DNA from: Lewinella sp. LCG006
GTDB taxonomy: Bacteria > Bacteroidota > Bacteroidia > Chitinophagales > Saprospiraceae
Reading direction: 5' to 3'
DNA length: 64,000 bases
Assembly: GCF_040784935.1 (NCBI RefSeq)
Contig: NZ_CP160680.1
Coordinates: 6,677,802-6,741,801 of the forward strand
The notes beneath the pieces were generated by a model, which had not been told where the DNA came from, did no database searches, and worked only from the letters and a program-made list of their open reading frames with translations. Every line of letters begins with the position of its first letter. The stretch's first letter is position 1. The translations under genes and the position numbers were made by a program. Shown here piece by piece: positions 45,525-55,721 of this stretch.

Positions 45525-47360
45525 ATGGCAGATAATTCTGAAGCAACCGAAAAGAAAAGCTTGAACAAAGAACGCCTCAACCAAGGGCTAAGGATTTTCA
45601 GGTATGTACTGCCATACAAGTGGCCTTTCATCATGGGCATGCTGTCATTGGTAGTGGGAAGTTTAATCTTTCTGGTGATCATGTTGGTACCCGGCGAGAT
45701 GCTCAATATTTTAAATGGAGCTTCCACCGAAGGATTAAGCAGTATTTCGGAGCGTCTTCCTGGCAATTCTGGCTTAGGGATGAATATCAACCAGCTTTTT
45801 CTTGCCGCTATGATTTTGCTAGGCGTTCAGGGGTTGCTATCCTTTTGGAGAGTTAATCTCTTTGCGATTGTCAGTGAAAAAGGCATGGCCAATTTACGCA
45901 CAGACATCTACGGAAAACTCATTGGTCTGAGCATTCCTTTTTTTGAGAAACGTCGCGTTGGCGAACTTACCTCGCGCATTACTACGGATGTCACTCAGGT
46001 GCAAAACGTTATTAGTGTAACACTAGCTGAGTTTATCCGCCAAATCATCATCCTTTTTGGAGGTATCGCGATTATTGTTTTTACGATGCCCCGCCTTGCA
46101 CTCACCATGCTTCTTACTTTCCCCGTGGTAGTGGTTGGTGCCATGTTTTTTGGACGCTATATCCGTCGGCTAATGAAAGCACGCCAGGATCAACTTGCGG
46201 AGACCAATGTGGTGGTAGAAGAAACCATGCAGACCATTCAAACCGTAAAAGCCTACACCAACGAATGGTTTGAAGTGGGCCGATACACACAGAAACTACA
46301 AGGAGCAGTAGACCTTGCGCTCAAAGCAGCGAAAATGAGGGGGCTATTTGCTGCTTTCATCATTTTTGTGATGTTTGGCGCCCTGTTTTTTATCATGTGG
46401 CGTGCCGCACTTATGGTGCAAGCCGGCACCCTTGATCCAGGCGACCTTGTCCACTTTGTAGTTTTCACAGGCACCATCGGTGCTGCCATTGCCAGCTTGG
46501 GTAATTTTTATGCTGAAATAGTTTCAGCGATCGGTGCTACAGAACGAATTTTTGATATCCTAGATGAAAATTCCGAAATAGAGCCCTTGACGGTGCCCAC
46601 TGAAAATATCCGTCTAAATGGTGCCATTCGTTATGAGCAAGTCCATTTCACCTACCCGACCCGTCCGGACATTGACGTTCTTAAAGGGATTGATCTGGAA
46701 ATCCAACCAGGCAAAAAGATAGCACTGGTGGGAGCTAGTGGCAGTGGTAAATCTACTATTGTTGCGCTATTACAACGCTTCTACCCATTGGTGGATGGAA
46801 AGATCACCATTGGAGGAACGGACATTAAAGATCTCCCCTTAAGTGCTTACCGGCGAAATATTGGTATCGTCCCTCAAGAAGTCTTACTTTTTGGTGGTAC
46901 TATCCGAGAAAATATCCTTTACGGAAAACCCGATGCGGAAGAAGCGGAAATTGTTGACGCAGCCAAAAAAGCAAATGCCTGGGAATTTATCAGCGGTTTT
47001 CCCGAAGGGCTAGATACCATTGTTGGAGAACGAGGCGTGAAATTATCTGGTGGTCAAAGACAAAGGGTGGCGATTGCGCGTGCCATCTTAAAAGATCCGG
47101 CCATCTTACTCCTTGACGAAGCCACCTCCAGTCTTGACGCAGAGAGCGAACGTTTGGTGCAGGCCGCCTTGGATGGACTCATGGAAGGTCGTACCAGCAT
47201 TATCATCGCACACCGCCTCAGTACCATCAGAGAAGTAGATCAAATTTACGTGATTGACGACGGAAAAATTGTGGAACAAGGCACTCACCAGGAGCTGTCT
47301 CTTCAGGAAGATGGTGTGTACAACAACTTGGCAAAATTGCAATTTGAAATGACGGAATAA
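45525..47360 (+). CDS. MsbA-like ABC transporter, fused permease and ATPase
   Basis: A 611-residue half-transporter expected to work as a homodimer. Residues 20-340 are the six-helix exporter-type membrane domain. The ATPase part has Walker A GASGSGKST (about 403), the signature LSGGQRQR (about 507), Walker B ILLLDEATSS (about 527) and the H-loop IIIAHRLS. This is the type I exporter architecture used for lipids, peptides or drugs; the substrate cannot be read from sequence. A small membrane protein gene follows after 10 bases. Confidence 0.92.
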   Translation: MADNSEATEKKSLNKERLNQGLRIFRYVLPYKWPFIMGMLSLVVGSLIFLVIMLVPGEMLNILNGASTEGLSSISERLPGNSGLGMNINQLFLAAMILLGVQGLLSFWRVNLFAIVSEKGMANLRTDIYGKLIGLSIPFFEKRRVGELTSRITTDVTQVQNVISVTLAEFIRQIIILFGGIAIIVFTMPRLALTMLLTFPVVVVGAMFFGRYIRRLMKARQDQLAETNVVVEETMQTIQTVKAYTNEWFEVGRYTQKLQGAVDLALKAAKMRGLFAAFIIFVMFGALFFIMWRAALMVQAGTLDPGDLVHFVVFTGTIGAAIASLGNFYAEIVSAIGATERIFDILDENSEIEPLTVPTENIRLNGAIRYEQVHFTYPTRPDIDVLKGIDLEIQPGKKIALVGASGSGKSTIVALLQRFYPLVDGKITIGGTDIKDLPLSAYRRNIGIVPQEVLLFGGTIRENILYGKPDAEEAEIVDAAKKANAWEFISGFPEGLDTIVGERGVKLSGGQRQRVAIARAILKDPAILLLDEATSSLDAESERLVQAALDGLMEGRTSIIIAHRLSTIREVDQIYVIDDGKIVEQGTHQELSLQEDGVYNNLAKLQFEMTE

Positions 47361-47370
47361 GCCCCTGAGG

Positions 47371-47904
47371 ATGAATAAAGTAAGGTGGATAATTATTGGG
47401 GTTGTTATTTTAGGATTGGTAGCTGCTTACACCCAGGAGTTGCCGATCATGATGAATTATCTACAAGTGGATGCCTTTTGGCAAACAGGTCTATTGATCG
47501 GTTTATTGGTTGGGATAACAACGCTACTGCTTCTCTTTTTTTACTCAAATCTCGTTCCCGATGACGTTGTTACGAAAATGCGTTGGGGCAGTAGTATTTT
47601 GTTTACGTCGATGTTGCTTTGCCCACTTTTCCTTAGTTGGACCAATCGCTTAGGTATTCCTGACACAAATGCCAAAGATGTACCTATCGTCTATGAATCC
47701 GAGCAAGCACGTTATTCAAGTCGCTTCGGTAATATTGGTGGTGAAAAGCAACAAGCTAACCAGTTTATTCTTTTCTTTTTCCAGGATGGTCAGTTACATC
47801 GTGTCAATGGAGTGCATCCCTTTTTCCCCGGCGCGCAGGCAGGCGACACCCTCCAGCTCCGCATCAATACCGGCCGCTGGCACTACCAATGGGTCGTAAA
47901 ATAG
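47371..47904 (+). CDS. Small membrane protein of unknown function
   Basis: A 177-residue protein with three predicted helices (about 5-20, 38-58 and 74-92) followed by a ~80-residue soluble tail (FILFFFQDGQLHRVNGVHPFF...). No family is recognised. It starts 10 bases after the ABC transporter stop, with CTGAGG just before the ATG, so it is almost certainly co-transcribed and may assist or depend on the transporter. Its stop lies 8 bases from the convergent aminopeptidase stop. Confidence 0.8.
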   Translation: MNKVRWIIIGVVILGLVAAYTQELPIMMNYLQVDAFWQTGLLIGLLVGITTLLLLFFYSNLVPDDVVTKMRWGSSILFTSMLLCPLFLSWTNRLGIPDTNAKDVPIVYESEQARYSSRFGNIGGEKQQANQFILFFFQDGQLHRVNGVHPFFPGAQAGDTLQLRINTGRWHYQWVVK

Positions 47905-47912
47905 TTTTCACC

Positions 47913-50525
47913 TCATTTTTGACTTCGAAAAAGCAAATCTGCGGCCATGAGTATCTTATTCCTAAGTCGAGGAGGATAAGCAGGGCGATCAGCTAAAAAC
48001 TTGCGCACAATTTCGGCTGCCTCCGTTGATTGGTGGCCTGCTAAAGTAGCCGTAATAAACTGCCTTGGAAAGAAAATATCTCCCGTTGCTTGAATTTCCT
48101 CCAGCAGTGCCAGGCTTGGTTGCAAATACTCAATAGCAAGCTCAGCCCTTAGCGGATGATTTAAATAGCCTACGGCATCGACCACCCAAGGCTCGGTAGC
48201 ACGATTTTTCAAGAGGGTCAAACTTGCGAAAAAACTATCCCTTTCCTCTTTTTGCGGTGACCATGCAGGTTGAATAAATTGGAGTCGATCTATCCGGTCC
48301 TGGTTTTTGGTACGTGCTATTTGGGTTTTAGCCATTTCCACGGCATCATCAGGAAGGCGTATGGCCAATTCCGCCATTAAATCAATAGCTTCTGTTTCCG
48401 AAAGGGGAAGTGATGCCGTCACTTGCTGACTTTCCCATACTTGCTGCAACTGGGAAACAGCTTGCGCTGATAAAGCTATGTTATAATAGGTTCGAAAATA
48501 GACCAGCTGCGCGGATGGTTCCAGCGCACTTGTATATGCTTGGCGTAATGTTTCTTCCAAAGCAGGGCCATATTGTTCGCGCTGGTTTGCATCAAAAAAC
48601 TGCCAAAAAACCACCTCCGTCAGGTCTAGCAAATAATTCCTGTTCAGCGCCTCCTCTTCCTGGGCAATGCCTTCCAATAAAGCTTGATAAAAGGCTTCAA
48701 CAGGTAATCGGTGCTGGAGAACATCCTCATAGAGACAAATCCACGCTGCACCACGCAACAAGGGGTCTTCTAATTTGGAAACATGATGCAAAAGATAGTC
48801 TTGAGATTGTTCCGTCAAGGGAAAATAGCCATAAGCCAGCGCAGAAGCATGAGGAAGTATGGCCAGCGGTTTTGCTGACAACGATACCAAGGTATCCTGT
48901 GCCTTTGCAGCCAACGATATGGGCAATAAGCTTACCGAATCTTGATAAAACAAGGCCAAAGTGGTCGATTCTGACCAATATTTTCCTTTGCTTCCTTCTT
49001 GTTCAACGAAAATTATTTGCTGGCCTTCCGCTTCCTTTGTTTGCACATTAAACACGGGCATGCCAGCTGATTTCACCCAGACTTCACTCCAGCTCTTTAA
49101 ATCCTGATCGGTACGACCATCTAGTATATTAATCAAATCATCCCAAGTAGCGTTTCCATAAGCAAAGCTGTGCAGATAGGTACGCAGACCATTTCGAAGA
49201 CCGTCTTCGCCCAGTTGTTCTTCCAGTTGGCGCATGACCACTGGTGCCTTTTGGTAGATGATACGACCATAAAGGGTGCCCGCTTCCCGCAAGTTTTCCA
49301 AAGGTTGCTGTATGGGATGGCTACCTCCTGAGCGATCTTCACCGTAAGCAGCAGGCTGATGGCGTAGCATAAAGTTAAGCTCGTGGTTGAGTTCGGGGAA
49401 ACCTGGGTTAACAATTTTCGCAGCCATAAAATTAGCGAATACCTCCTTCAACCAAACATCTGAGAACCAATCCATTGTCACCAGATCACCGAACCACATA
49501 TGGGCAGTTTCATGCGCAATGAGAGACGCTCTGCCAATCTGCTGATTTTCCGTAGCGTATTCATCAAGCAACAAACTCGACTCTCGATAAAAAATCGCAC
49601 CCACATGCTCCATCCCGCCATACTGGAAATCAGGGATCAAGGCAAAATCAAACTTTTCAAAAGGCAGTGGTATCGACGTGTACTGCTCCATCCAGCTAAT
49701 GGCTTCCTGGTGTAGTGCAAAAACCTTTTCCAGGTTTTGTTGCACTTTCAAACTATCACTTTCACGGTAGAGCATCCGCATCGTACGCCCTTTCATTTTT
49801 TTGTTCGCTTCGCGGAAATCTCCCGCTGTAAAAGCAAAAAGATAGGTGCTTATGGGTGCTGTTTCTTTAAACTGGATCGTCTTGCGCTCACCAGCTAATG
49901 TCGTTTCCAAAATAGGCCCATTGCCCAGGGCCTCCCATTCAGCGGGAATCTCCAGCGCAAGGGTAAAGTTTGCTTTTAGGTTAGGTTGATCAAAACAAGG
50001 AAATAAGGTGGAGGCCCGATCCGGCACTAACAAGGTGTAAAGAAACGCTTGCTTGCGATTTAAACTTAGATCACCAGCGATGAAGTCGATGCTTACTACG
50101 TTCTCGCCAACTTGTAGCGCATTTTCGGGAAGCACTAAGTGCCCCTTCTCAAATTGAATGAAGGTCTCTTCTCCATTAACGACTACCCTTTGAATTTGCT
50201 CCAACTCCGCACGAAAATCCAGTTGTAAACCCTGATCTATTGCCGCTAATTGAAAAGAGATTGCTACGTTAGCCGGAATACTATCCTCCAAGGCTGCCGG
50301 GATTTTAAAGGCCAGATCGTAAGCCAGTTCCGTAATTTTCTCTTTGCGAAAATTTGCCAGCTCTAAACTCACACCTTCTTCTATCATGTCGTTGGATTTG
50401 TGAGGATTACAGCTCGTTAGGAGACTAACCAAGAACAGGGCTAGTAAGCTGAATAAATTATCAGGGCTTCCGATAACATTCCTAATGGTAGTGGGGTAAT
50501 TCAAAACTGACTTTACTTTGATCAT
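47913..50525 (-). CDS. M1-family zinc aminopeptidase lipoprotein
   Basis: An 870-residue metallopeptidase that removes N-terminal residues from peptides. The lipobox LLTSC places the lipidated cysteine at residue 39, so it is membrane-anchored outside the cytoplasm. The exopeptidase motif is GGMEHVGA (303-310), a variant of GAMEN. The zinc site is HETAH (338-342) with the third ligand Glu361 in KEVFANF. The ~400-residue C-terminal part is helical, as in M1 ERAP-like domains. The ATG at 50525 gives the lipoprotein signal directly. Probably used for scavenging peptides in the periplasm. Confidence 0.93.
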   Translation of the reverse strand: MIKVKSVLNYPTTIRNVIGSPDNLFSLLALFLVSLLTSCNPHKSNDMIEEGVSLELANFRKEKITELAYDLAFKIPAALEDSIPANVAISFQLAAIDQGLQLDFRAELEQIQRVVVNGEETFIQFEKGHLVLPENALQVGENVVSIDFIAGDLSLNRKQAFLYTLLVPDRASTLFPCFDQPNLKANFTLALEIPAEWEALGNGPILETTLAGERKTIQFKETAPISTYLFAFTAGDFREANKKMKGRTMRMLYRESDSLKVQQNLEKVFALHQEAISWMEQYTSIPLPFEKFDFALIPDFQYGGMEHVGAIFYRESSLLLDEYATENQQIGRASLIAHETAHMWFGDLVTMDWFSDVWLKEVFANFMAAKIVNPGFPELNHELNFMLRHQPAAYGEDRSGGSHPIQQPLENLREAGTLYGRIIYQKAPVVMRQLEEQLGEDGLRNGLRTYLHSFAYGNATWDDLINILDGRTDQDLKSWSEVWVKSAGMPVFNVQTKEAEGQQIIFVEQEGSKGKYWSESTTLALFYQDSVSLLPISLAAKAQDTLVSLSAKPLAILPHASALAYGYFPLTEQSQDYLLHHVSKLEDPLLRGAAWICLYEDVLQHRLPVEAFYQALLEGIAQEEEALNRNYLLDLTEVVFWQFFDANQREQYGPALEETLRQAYTSALEPSAQLVYFRTYYNIALSAQAVSQLQQVWESQQVTASLPLSETEAIDLMAELAIRLPDDAVEMAKTQIARTKNQDRIDRLQFIQPAWSPQKEERDSFFASLTLLKNRATEPWVVDAVGYLNHPLRAELAIEYLQPSLALLEEIQATGDIFFPRQFITATLAGHQSTEAAEIVRKFLADRPAYPPRLRNKILMAADLLFRSQK

Positions 50526-50593
50526 TGTAAACTGTAGCTATTAATCCACTCTAAATTAAAATAAATAAAATCATCTCGTGAGAATACCCAAAC

Positions 50594-50635
50594 AAAGAAA
50601 GCCAATCTGGTCATTTGATCAGATTGGCTTTCTTT
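50594..50635 (-). terminator. Rho-independent terminator after the TPR protein gene
   Basis: The 16-base arms at 50594-50609 and 50620-50635 pair perfectly and end in a TTTCTTT run on the minus strand, 30 bases after the TPR stop. Confidence 0.85.
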
Positions 50636-50665
50636 ATTCAAAGCACTTCGTTGGTACTTAGATGC

Positions 50666-52042
50666 TTATTTATTCAAGAAGTAAGACTCTAACTCTCCAC
50701 CTGCCTGAACCGTTTCCAAGCGAGCTTTGAACTCGTTAGACATTGTGAAATCGCTCTTACGAGCATAGATTTCTTTCAAGGCGATTAAGGTATTGATATC
50801 TGAAGGCTTTTGCTTCTCTACCGTGATAAAGTAAGGAAGCGCAGTCTCAAACACTTCTGCTACTTCCGCCTGGAGCGCATCGTATTTGCGTTGTCCTTCT
50901 TTAGAGAAATCATCCGCAAGCGTTGACAACTCCTGGGTCATATTCGCAGCTTTGTTGAAGTAAAGTGCACCAATGCTGTAGGTTGCATCCGTGTAGGCAG
51001 GATCTTTTTCCAGTGCCTGCTTGTAATACTTCAGAGATGAATCGAAGTGAGCAGCTGCTGCTTCATCATTTCCGGCCTTGGCCTCGCGCTGATAAAGGTT
51101 ATCATAAACGTTACCCATCGTCGTATAGAGGGAAATGTTGTCTGGCTCTTTCTCCAAAGCACTTTCCAACTTGGTAATCAGCACATCAAGTTTGTTGATA
51201 CGCAGGAAGTGGTTGATTTCAGCAAATAAAATAGACACATCATCGGGAAACTGCGCACGACCTTCTTGCAGATTGACGTATGCTTTTTCCAAAAGTGCCG
51301 TCTTTTCTTGCTCTGACAACTTGGAATCAGGATTAAGTGCATCGGCTGCTTCGATTTTATACAAAGCTTCGTAGATCGCAGCTTTATCCGTGCCGCTATT
51401 TTTCAACTTGATAAACAGAGGAGCAGCAGCATCAATTTTATTGGCATTCAGTGCTGCCAAGCCAGTAATGTAAACTTGGTCATTAACTGCTTCCTCTGAC
51501 TCCAGCATACTTTCTTCGCCGTTTTGAGTAAGCAACTCGTGCGCAGTCAAAACACCGTTAAAGTTGTTGTAAGCGTTAGTAAACTCACCAGCTTCATAGG
51601 CGTAAATGCCCATGTTGTTCAAGTTGGTCTGTACGGCACGAATACCTTTAAGGGCATCTTTAGACTGGTATTTTTTCTCAGCCATTGAGAGCGCTTTCTG
51701 GTAAGCATTAAAAGCTACCAATGCCGGCGTTTCTACTTTAGGCAGTGCATCTAGAGAACCGATATTAAGTTGTTGGATGCTAACAATTTGGTTAGCGATG
51801 GTATTGTAAATATCCCCCTGGGATTGCCAGGTAGATGCATCACCATTGGTTTCGCTAGCTGCTACAGCGATGGTGATCATATCTACTGCTTCGTGCAGTT
51901 TATCCAAATTAGCCGTTTGGTCTAATTCGAAAGATTTCAAGGCATTTCCGGCTTTCTTCAAAGCCTTGGCAGGATCTTCCTGAGCTTGCACAGTGAAGGT
52001 CAGTGCTAGAAATGTTAGGCAGCCAAAAATAAGCTTCTTCAT
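50666..52042 (-). CDS. Exported TPR-repeat protein
   Basis: A 458-residue protein with a signal peptide (MKKLIFGCLTFLALTFTVQAQ). The remainder is almost all alpha-helical and built of degenerate tetratricopeptide repeats; the clearest units are near residues 290-360 (DNISLYTTMGNVYDNLY and DPAYTDATYSIGALYFNKA). Such proteins are scaffolds in the periplasm; no catalytic motif is present. It lies 105 bases after gyrA on the same strand, with no terminator between, so it may be transcribed from the gyrA promoter. ATG 52048 is a near-equal alternative. Confidence 0.85.
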   Translation of the reverse strand: MKKLIFGCLTFLALTFTVQAQEDPAKALKKAGNALKSFELDQTANLDKLHEAVDMITIAVAASETNGDASTWQSQGDIYNTIANQIVSIQQLNIGSLDALPKVETPALVAFNAYQKALSMAEKKYQSKDALKGIRAVQTNLNNMGIYAYEAGEFTNAYNNFNGVLTAHELLTQNGEESMLESEEAVNDQVYITGLAALNANKIDAAAPLFIKLKNSGTDKAAIYEALYKIEAADALNPDSKLSEQEKTALLEKAYVNLQEGRAQFPDDVSILFAEINHFLRINKLDVLITKLESALEKEPDNISLYTTMGNVYDNLYQREAKAGNDEAAAAHFDSSLKYYKQALEKDPAYTDATYSIGALYFNKAANMTQELSTLADDFSKEGQRKYDALQAEVAEVFETALPYFITVEKQKPSDINTLIALKEIYARKSDFTMSNEFKARLETVQAGGELESYFLNK

Positions 52043-52147
52043 AGTCATTTTGAATTATTTGGTGATTTAAACCACCCTTACGACGGAGTAGTCAATTTAA
52101 AGGCTCTTAATGAAATCTTAAAACTTTTTTAGAGCCTGGATGAAATA

Positions 52148-54703
52148 TTATTCTTCTTCCTCGCTAACTTCTTCGCGAGCCACTACAGTAACGTCAGCAA
52201 TTTCGTCTTTAGCATCCAGACGGATCACTTTTACCCCTTGAGTTGCTCGTCCCATGACACGGATATCGTCTGCCCGCATACGGATAACAACGCCAGATTT
52301 ACTGGTAATCATCAGGTCGTTTTCATCCTTGACGGCTTTGATTGCAACGACGGCACCCGTTTTCTTGGTGACACTCATGGTACGAACGCCCTTTCCACCA
52401 CGGTTGGTGAGGCGGTATTCATTGAAGTCAGACCGCTTGCCCATTCCCTGTTCCGAGATTACCATTACCGAGATTTCCTGGTCCGTAGCATCGATACAGA
52501 TCATGCCGACCACTTTATCGTCTTCATCGTCCAGTGAGATACCTCGAACCCCGGCTGCAGTACGCCCCATTGGCCGTACTTTCGATTCTTCGAAGTGAAT
52601 GGCGTTGCCCGAACGGGTAGCTAAAAATACGTGGCTATCTCCCGTAGTGAGGCGAGCTTCCAACAATTGATCACCATCATTGATCGTGATGGCATTAATG
52701 CCTCCTACCCTTGGTCGAGAATAGGCTTCGACGAGGGTTTTCTTCACCACACCGTTCCGGGTACAGAACATAATGTAGTGGTTTTTCAGAAATTCCTCAT
52801 CATTGAGATCTTTTACAATGATATAAGCTTTGACGCTATCTTCTTTGGGGATGGCCAAAATATTTTGGATCACGCGCCCACCGGAATTTTTCGAAGCCTC
52901 TGGAATCTCAAAAATACGTATCCAGTAACATCGTCCCTGCTCTGTAAATAGCATCAGATAGTTGTGGTTGGTAGCACCAAACATATGCTCTACAAAGTCA
53001 GCATCACGAGTTTTGCTGCCCTGGCTGCCTCGACCGCCTCGGCTTTGTATCCGATACTCAGACATAGGTGTACGCTTGATGTAGCCCAAATGACTGATGG
53101 TCACCACAACGTCTTCATCTTTGATCAGGTCTTCAATGGAGATGTCACCTGCTTCGAGGCTAATCTCTGATCGACGTTCATCACCGTAACGTTCTTTGAT
53201 CTCGCGAAGTTCTTCCTTAATGATATCTCGCTGCATCTCTTCACTGGCAAGGATAGCGCGAAGATGATCGATCAATGCTTTGATCTCATTGTATTCCTCC
53301 TTGATCTTGTCGCGCTCAAGCCCCGTCAGTTTTTGGAGACGCATTTCCAAAATAGCTTTGGCTTGCTGCTCCGAAAGCACATTGCCTTCGAGGACAATGA
53401 ATTCGCCAGTTTGTGCTTCTTGAACAAGATCTCCGAATTTCTTCCAGAAAGCCTCTTTGTCGTCAATGAAATCGCCATTGATCAGGCCCTGCTTAGCATC
53501 ATCAGGGGTGGGTGATCTACGGATCAAGGCAATTACCTCATCAAGGTAATCAAGCGCAATCAATAGACCGACAAGGATGTGAGCCCGGCTCAATGCCTTA
53601 TTCAGATCGTATCTCGTACGCCGAACGATGACCTCTATCCGGAACTTAATAAACTCCTCGATAATGTCCTTCAGGTTCAACACCATCGGGCGACCGTCCA
53701 CCAAAGCGATATTATTAACACCGTAACTCGTCTGTAGTGGCGTATATTTATAAAGCTTACTCAGTACGACCGATGCCATCGCATCCCGCTTGATCTCGAT
53801 AACAATACGTAACCCATCACGATCCGACTCGTCACGAACATCACTGATACCATCAACGCGGTCACCTACCAATTCGGCAATTTTCGTTACCAGAGTAGCT
53901 TTATTGACTTGGTAAGGGATTTCAGAGATGATGATGGTTTCCCGATCTCTTTCATCCGTGATGATTTCTGCCTTACCACGCACCACTACTCGTCCTCGAC
54001 CAGTATGGAAAGCATCTTTGATACCTTGGTAATCAAAAATGATCCCTCCAGTAGGAAAATCTGGTGCTTTGATGAAATTCATCAATTCATCAATGGTAAT
54101 TTCCGGATTTTCGATGGTAGCAACCACGCCATCAATGACCTCCGTAAGGTTATGCGGAAGCATATTAGTCGCCATTCCTACAGCGATCCCGGAAGCGCCA
54201 TTGATCAGAAGGTTAGGTATCCTGGCAGGTAGAACGGTAGGTTCCTGAAGGGTATCATCGAAATTGTAGGCAAAATCAACGGTATCTTTACCGATATCTG
54301 CTAGCAATTCGTCACTGATTCGGCGCAAACGTGCTTCGGTATAACGCATTGCGGCCGGGCTATCGCCGTCCATACTACCGAAGTTTCCTTGACCGTCGAC
54401 CAGTGGGTACCTCAATGACCAATCTTGGGCCATCCTCACCATGGTATCATAAACTGAAGAGTCGCCGTGAGGGTGATATTTACCAAGTACCTCCCCGACA
54501 ATACGAGCAGACTTTTTGTGAGATTTATTATAGGCCAGTCCAAGATCCGACATACCGTATAAAACACGGCGGTGTACAGGTTTGAGGCCATCCCTGACAT
54601 CTGGCAGGGCACGAGAAACAATCACCGACATAGAATAATCTATGTAGGCAGATTTCATCTGTTCCTCAATATTTACGGGGATAATTCGCTGATTAGAAGG
54701 CAT
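52148..54703 (-). CDS. gyrA: DNA gyrase subunit A
   Basis: GyrA breaks and rejoins DNA in the GyrA2B2 enzyme that adds negative supercoils. The 851-residue length is normal. The active-site tyrosine is Tyr121 ([10 protein letters not shown]). The quinolone-determining region reads [10 protein letters not shown], so the positions equal to E. coli Ser83 and Asp87 are Ser82 and Asp86, the sensitive residues. The wrapping domain carries the GyrA-box relative QSRGGRG, with Ser in place of the usual basic second residue. A TATCTTTG element lies 96 bases upstream on the minus strand. Confidence 0.97.
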   Translation of the reverse strand: MPSNQRIIPVNIEEQMKSAYIDYSMSVIVSRALPDVRDGLKPVHRRVLYGMSDLGLAYNKSHKKSARIVGEVLGKYHPHGDSSVYDTMVRMAQDWSLRYPLVDGQGNFGSMDGDSPAAMRYTEARLRRISDELLADIGKDTVDFAYNFDDTLQEPTVLPARIPNLLINGASGIAVGMATNMLPHNLTEVIDGVVATIENPEITIDELMNFIKAPDFPTGGIIFDYQGIKDAFHTGRGRVVVRGKAEIITDERDRETIIISEIPYQVNKATLVTKIAELVGDRVDGISDVRDESDRDGLRIVIEIKRDAMASVVLSKLYKYTPLQTSYGVNNIALVDGRPMVLNLKDIIEEFIKFRIEVIVRRTRYDLNKALSRAHILVGLLIALDYLDEVIALIRRSPTPDDAKQGLINGDFIDDKEAFWKKFGDLVQEAQTGEFIVLEGNVLSEQQAKAILEMRLQKLTGLERDKIKEEYNEIKALIDHLRAILASEEMQRDIIKEELREIKERYGDERRSEISLEAGDISIEDLIKDEDVVVTISHLGYIKRTPMSEYRIQSRGGRGSQGSKTRDADFVEHMFGATNHNYLMLFTEQGRCYWIRIFEIPEASKNSGGRVIQNILAIPKEDSVKAYIIVKDLNDEEFLKNHYIMFCTRNGVVKKTLVEAYSRPRVGGINAITINDGDQLLEARLTTGDSHVFLATRSGNAIHFEESKVRPMGRTAAGVRGISLDDEDDKVVGMICIDATDQEISVMVISEQGMGKRSDFNEYRLTNRGGKGVRTMSVTKKTGAVVAIKAVKDENDLMITSKSGVVIRMRADDIRVMGRATQGVKVIRLDAKDEIADVTVVAREEVSEEEE

Positions 54704-54798
54704 CTAGCGGTATAAAGATTTTTGATGAATACTTGCTGAACAGCTACTCAAGACAGCAAGCCAAAATATGCGTACAAGGCTTGGTTTCAAGAAGCGGA

Positions 54799-54806
54799 CA
54801 AAGATA
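54799..54806 (-). promoter_or_regulatory. Predicted -7 promoter element of gyrA
   Basis: TATCTTTG on the minus strand, perfect TAnnTTTG match, predicting a leader of about 90 bases before the ATG at 54703. Confidence 0.5.
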
Positions 54807-54963
54807 ACAAAATATTAGCGATGAACGAAGCCTTGGGTAAAGTGTTTATACCCTCATCCGAGTGATTTGGATGATGACCAACAAGTGCTAGTAAGGGATA
54901 CATTATTAGCGCGTTTGGATAAGTTTATTGGAGAACTTCATCTTTGTTTGAAAAATGAGCGTG

Positions 54964-54971
54964 TATCTTTG
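54964..54971 (+). promoter_or_regulatory. Predicted -7 promoter element of the ubiE-porT unit
   Basis: TATCTTTG, perfect TAnnTTTG match, 18 bases before ATG 54990. It makes the longer frame starting at 54867 unlikely. Confidence 0.55.
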
Positions 54972-54989
54972 CGCGCACAAAATGTGGAC

Positions 54990-55721
54990 ATGAAAGAACA
55001 AGTGACGCCCTACGGTGATGGGGATGCAAAAAAAAGCCAGGTTTCCCGCATGTTTAACCGGATAGCTGCCAGCTATGACCTGCTCAACCGAATGACTTCT
55101 TTAGGTATTGACGTTATCTGGCGCAAGCGAGCCATAGCCCAACTCAACCCCCAGGAACATAAAAAAATTCTGGATGTAGCTACTGGCACGGCAGATGTAG
55201 CCTTGGAGATTCGTAAGCAAATGCCAGGAGTAACGCATATTACCGGTCTGGATATCAGTTCAGAAATGTTGGCTTTTGGCCGAGAGAAAGTAAGTAAAAA
55301 AGGCTGGGATGATCAAATCACGCTGATCGAAGGAGATTCAGAAGATTTACCTTTTGAAGACAATACTTTTGATGCCGTTACCGTTGCCTTTGGTGTTCGT
55401 AATTTTGAGCACTTGGAGGTAGGATTAAAAGAAATCCACCGGGTGATTCGGCCAGGGGGAAAATTGGTGGTGCTGGAATTTAGTCATCCACAAGCATTTC
55501 CCATCAAACAGCTCTTTAATTTATACTTCAAGTATATACTTCCGAGCATCGGGCGCGTTATCTCCAAAGACAAAAAAGCTTACCAGTATCTTTACGAATC
55601 GGTACAGGCATTCCTCAACCAGGAGGCTTTTTTAGAACAATTATCTCAAATAGGCTTTAAATCAAACCAATGCAGGTCGCTAACCTTCGGCATTTCGTCG
55701 CTTTACACGGGTATAAAATAA
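54990..55721 (+). CDS. ubiE: Demethylmenaquinone methyltransferase (UbiE/MenG)
   Basis: This SAM enzyme methylates demethylmenaquinone, the last step of menaquinone synthesis. The 243-residue protein shows MFNRIAASYDLLNRMTSLG, the SAM site ILDVATGTADVALE and the family signatures VAFGVRNFEH and VIRPGGKLVVLEFSHP. The frame opens at 54867, but those 41 residues have no family counterpart and overlap the promoter element, so ATG 54990 is chosen. It shares a pathway with mqnD in this window. Its 3' end overlaps porT by 52 bases in another frame. Confidence 0.95.
   Translation: MKEQVTPYGDGDAKKSQVSRMFNRIAASYDLLNRMTSLGIDVIWRKRAIAQLNPQEHKKILDVATGTADVALEIRKQMPGVTHITGLDISSEMLAFGREKVSKKGWDDQITLIEGDSEDLPFEDNTFDAVTVAFGVRNFEHLEVGLKEIHRVIRPGGKLVVLEFSHPQAFPIKQLFNLYFKYILPSIGRVISKDKKAYQYLYESVQAFLNQEAFLEQLSQIGFKSNQCRSLTFGISSLYTGIK

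Noticed and set aside
54867-54989. N-terminal extension of UbiE
   Set aside because: These 41 codons overlap a perfect promoter element at 54964-54971 and have no counterpart in the family.
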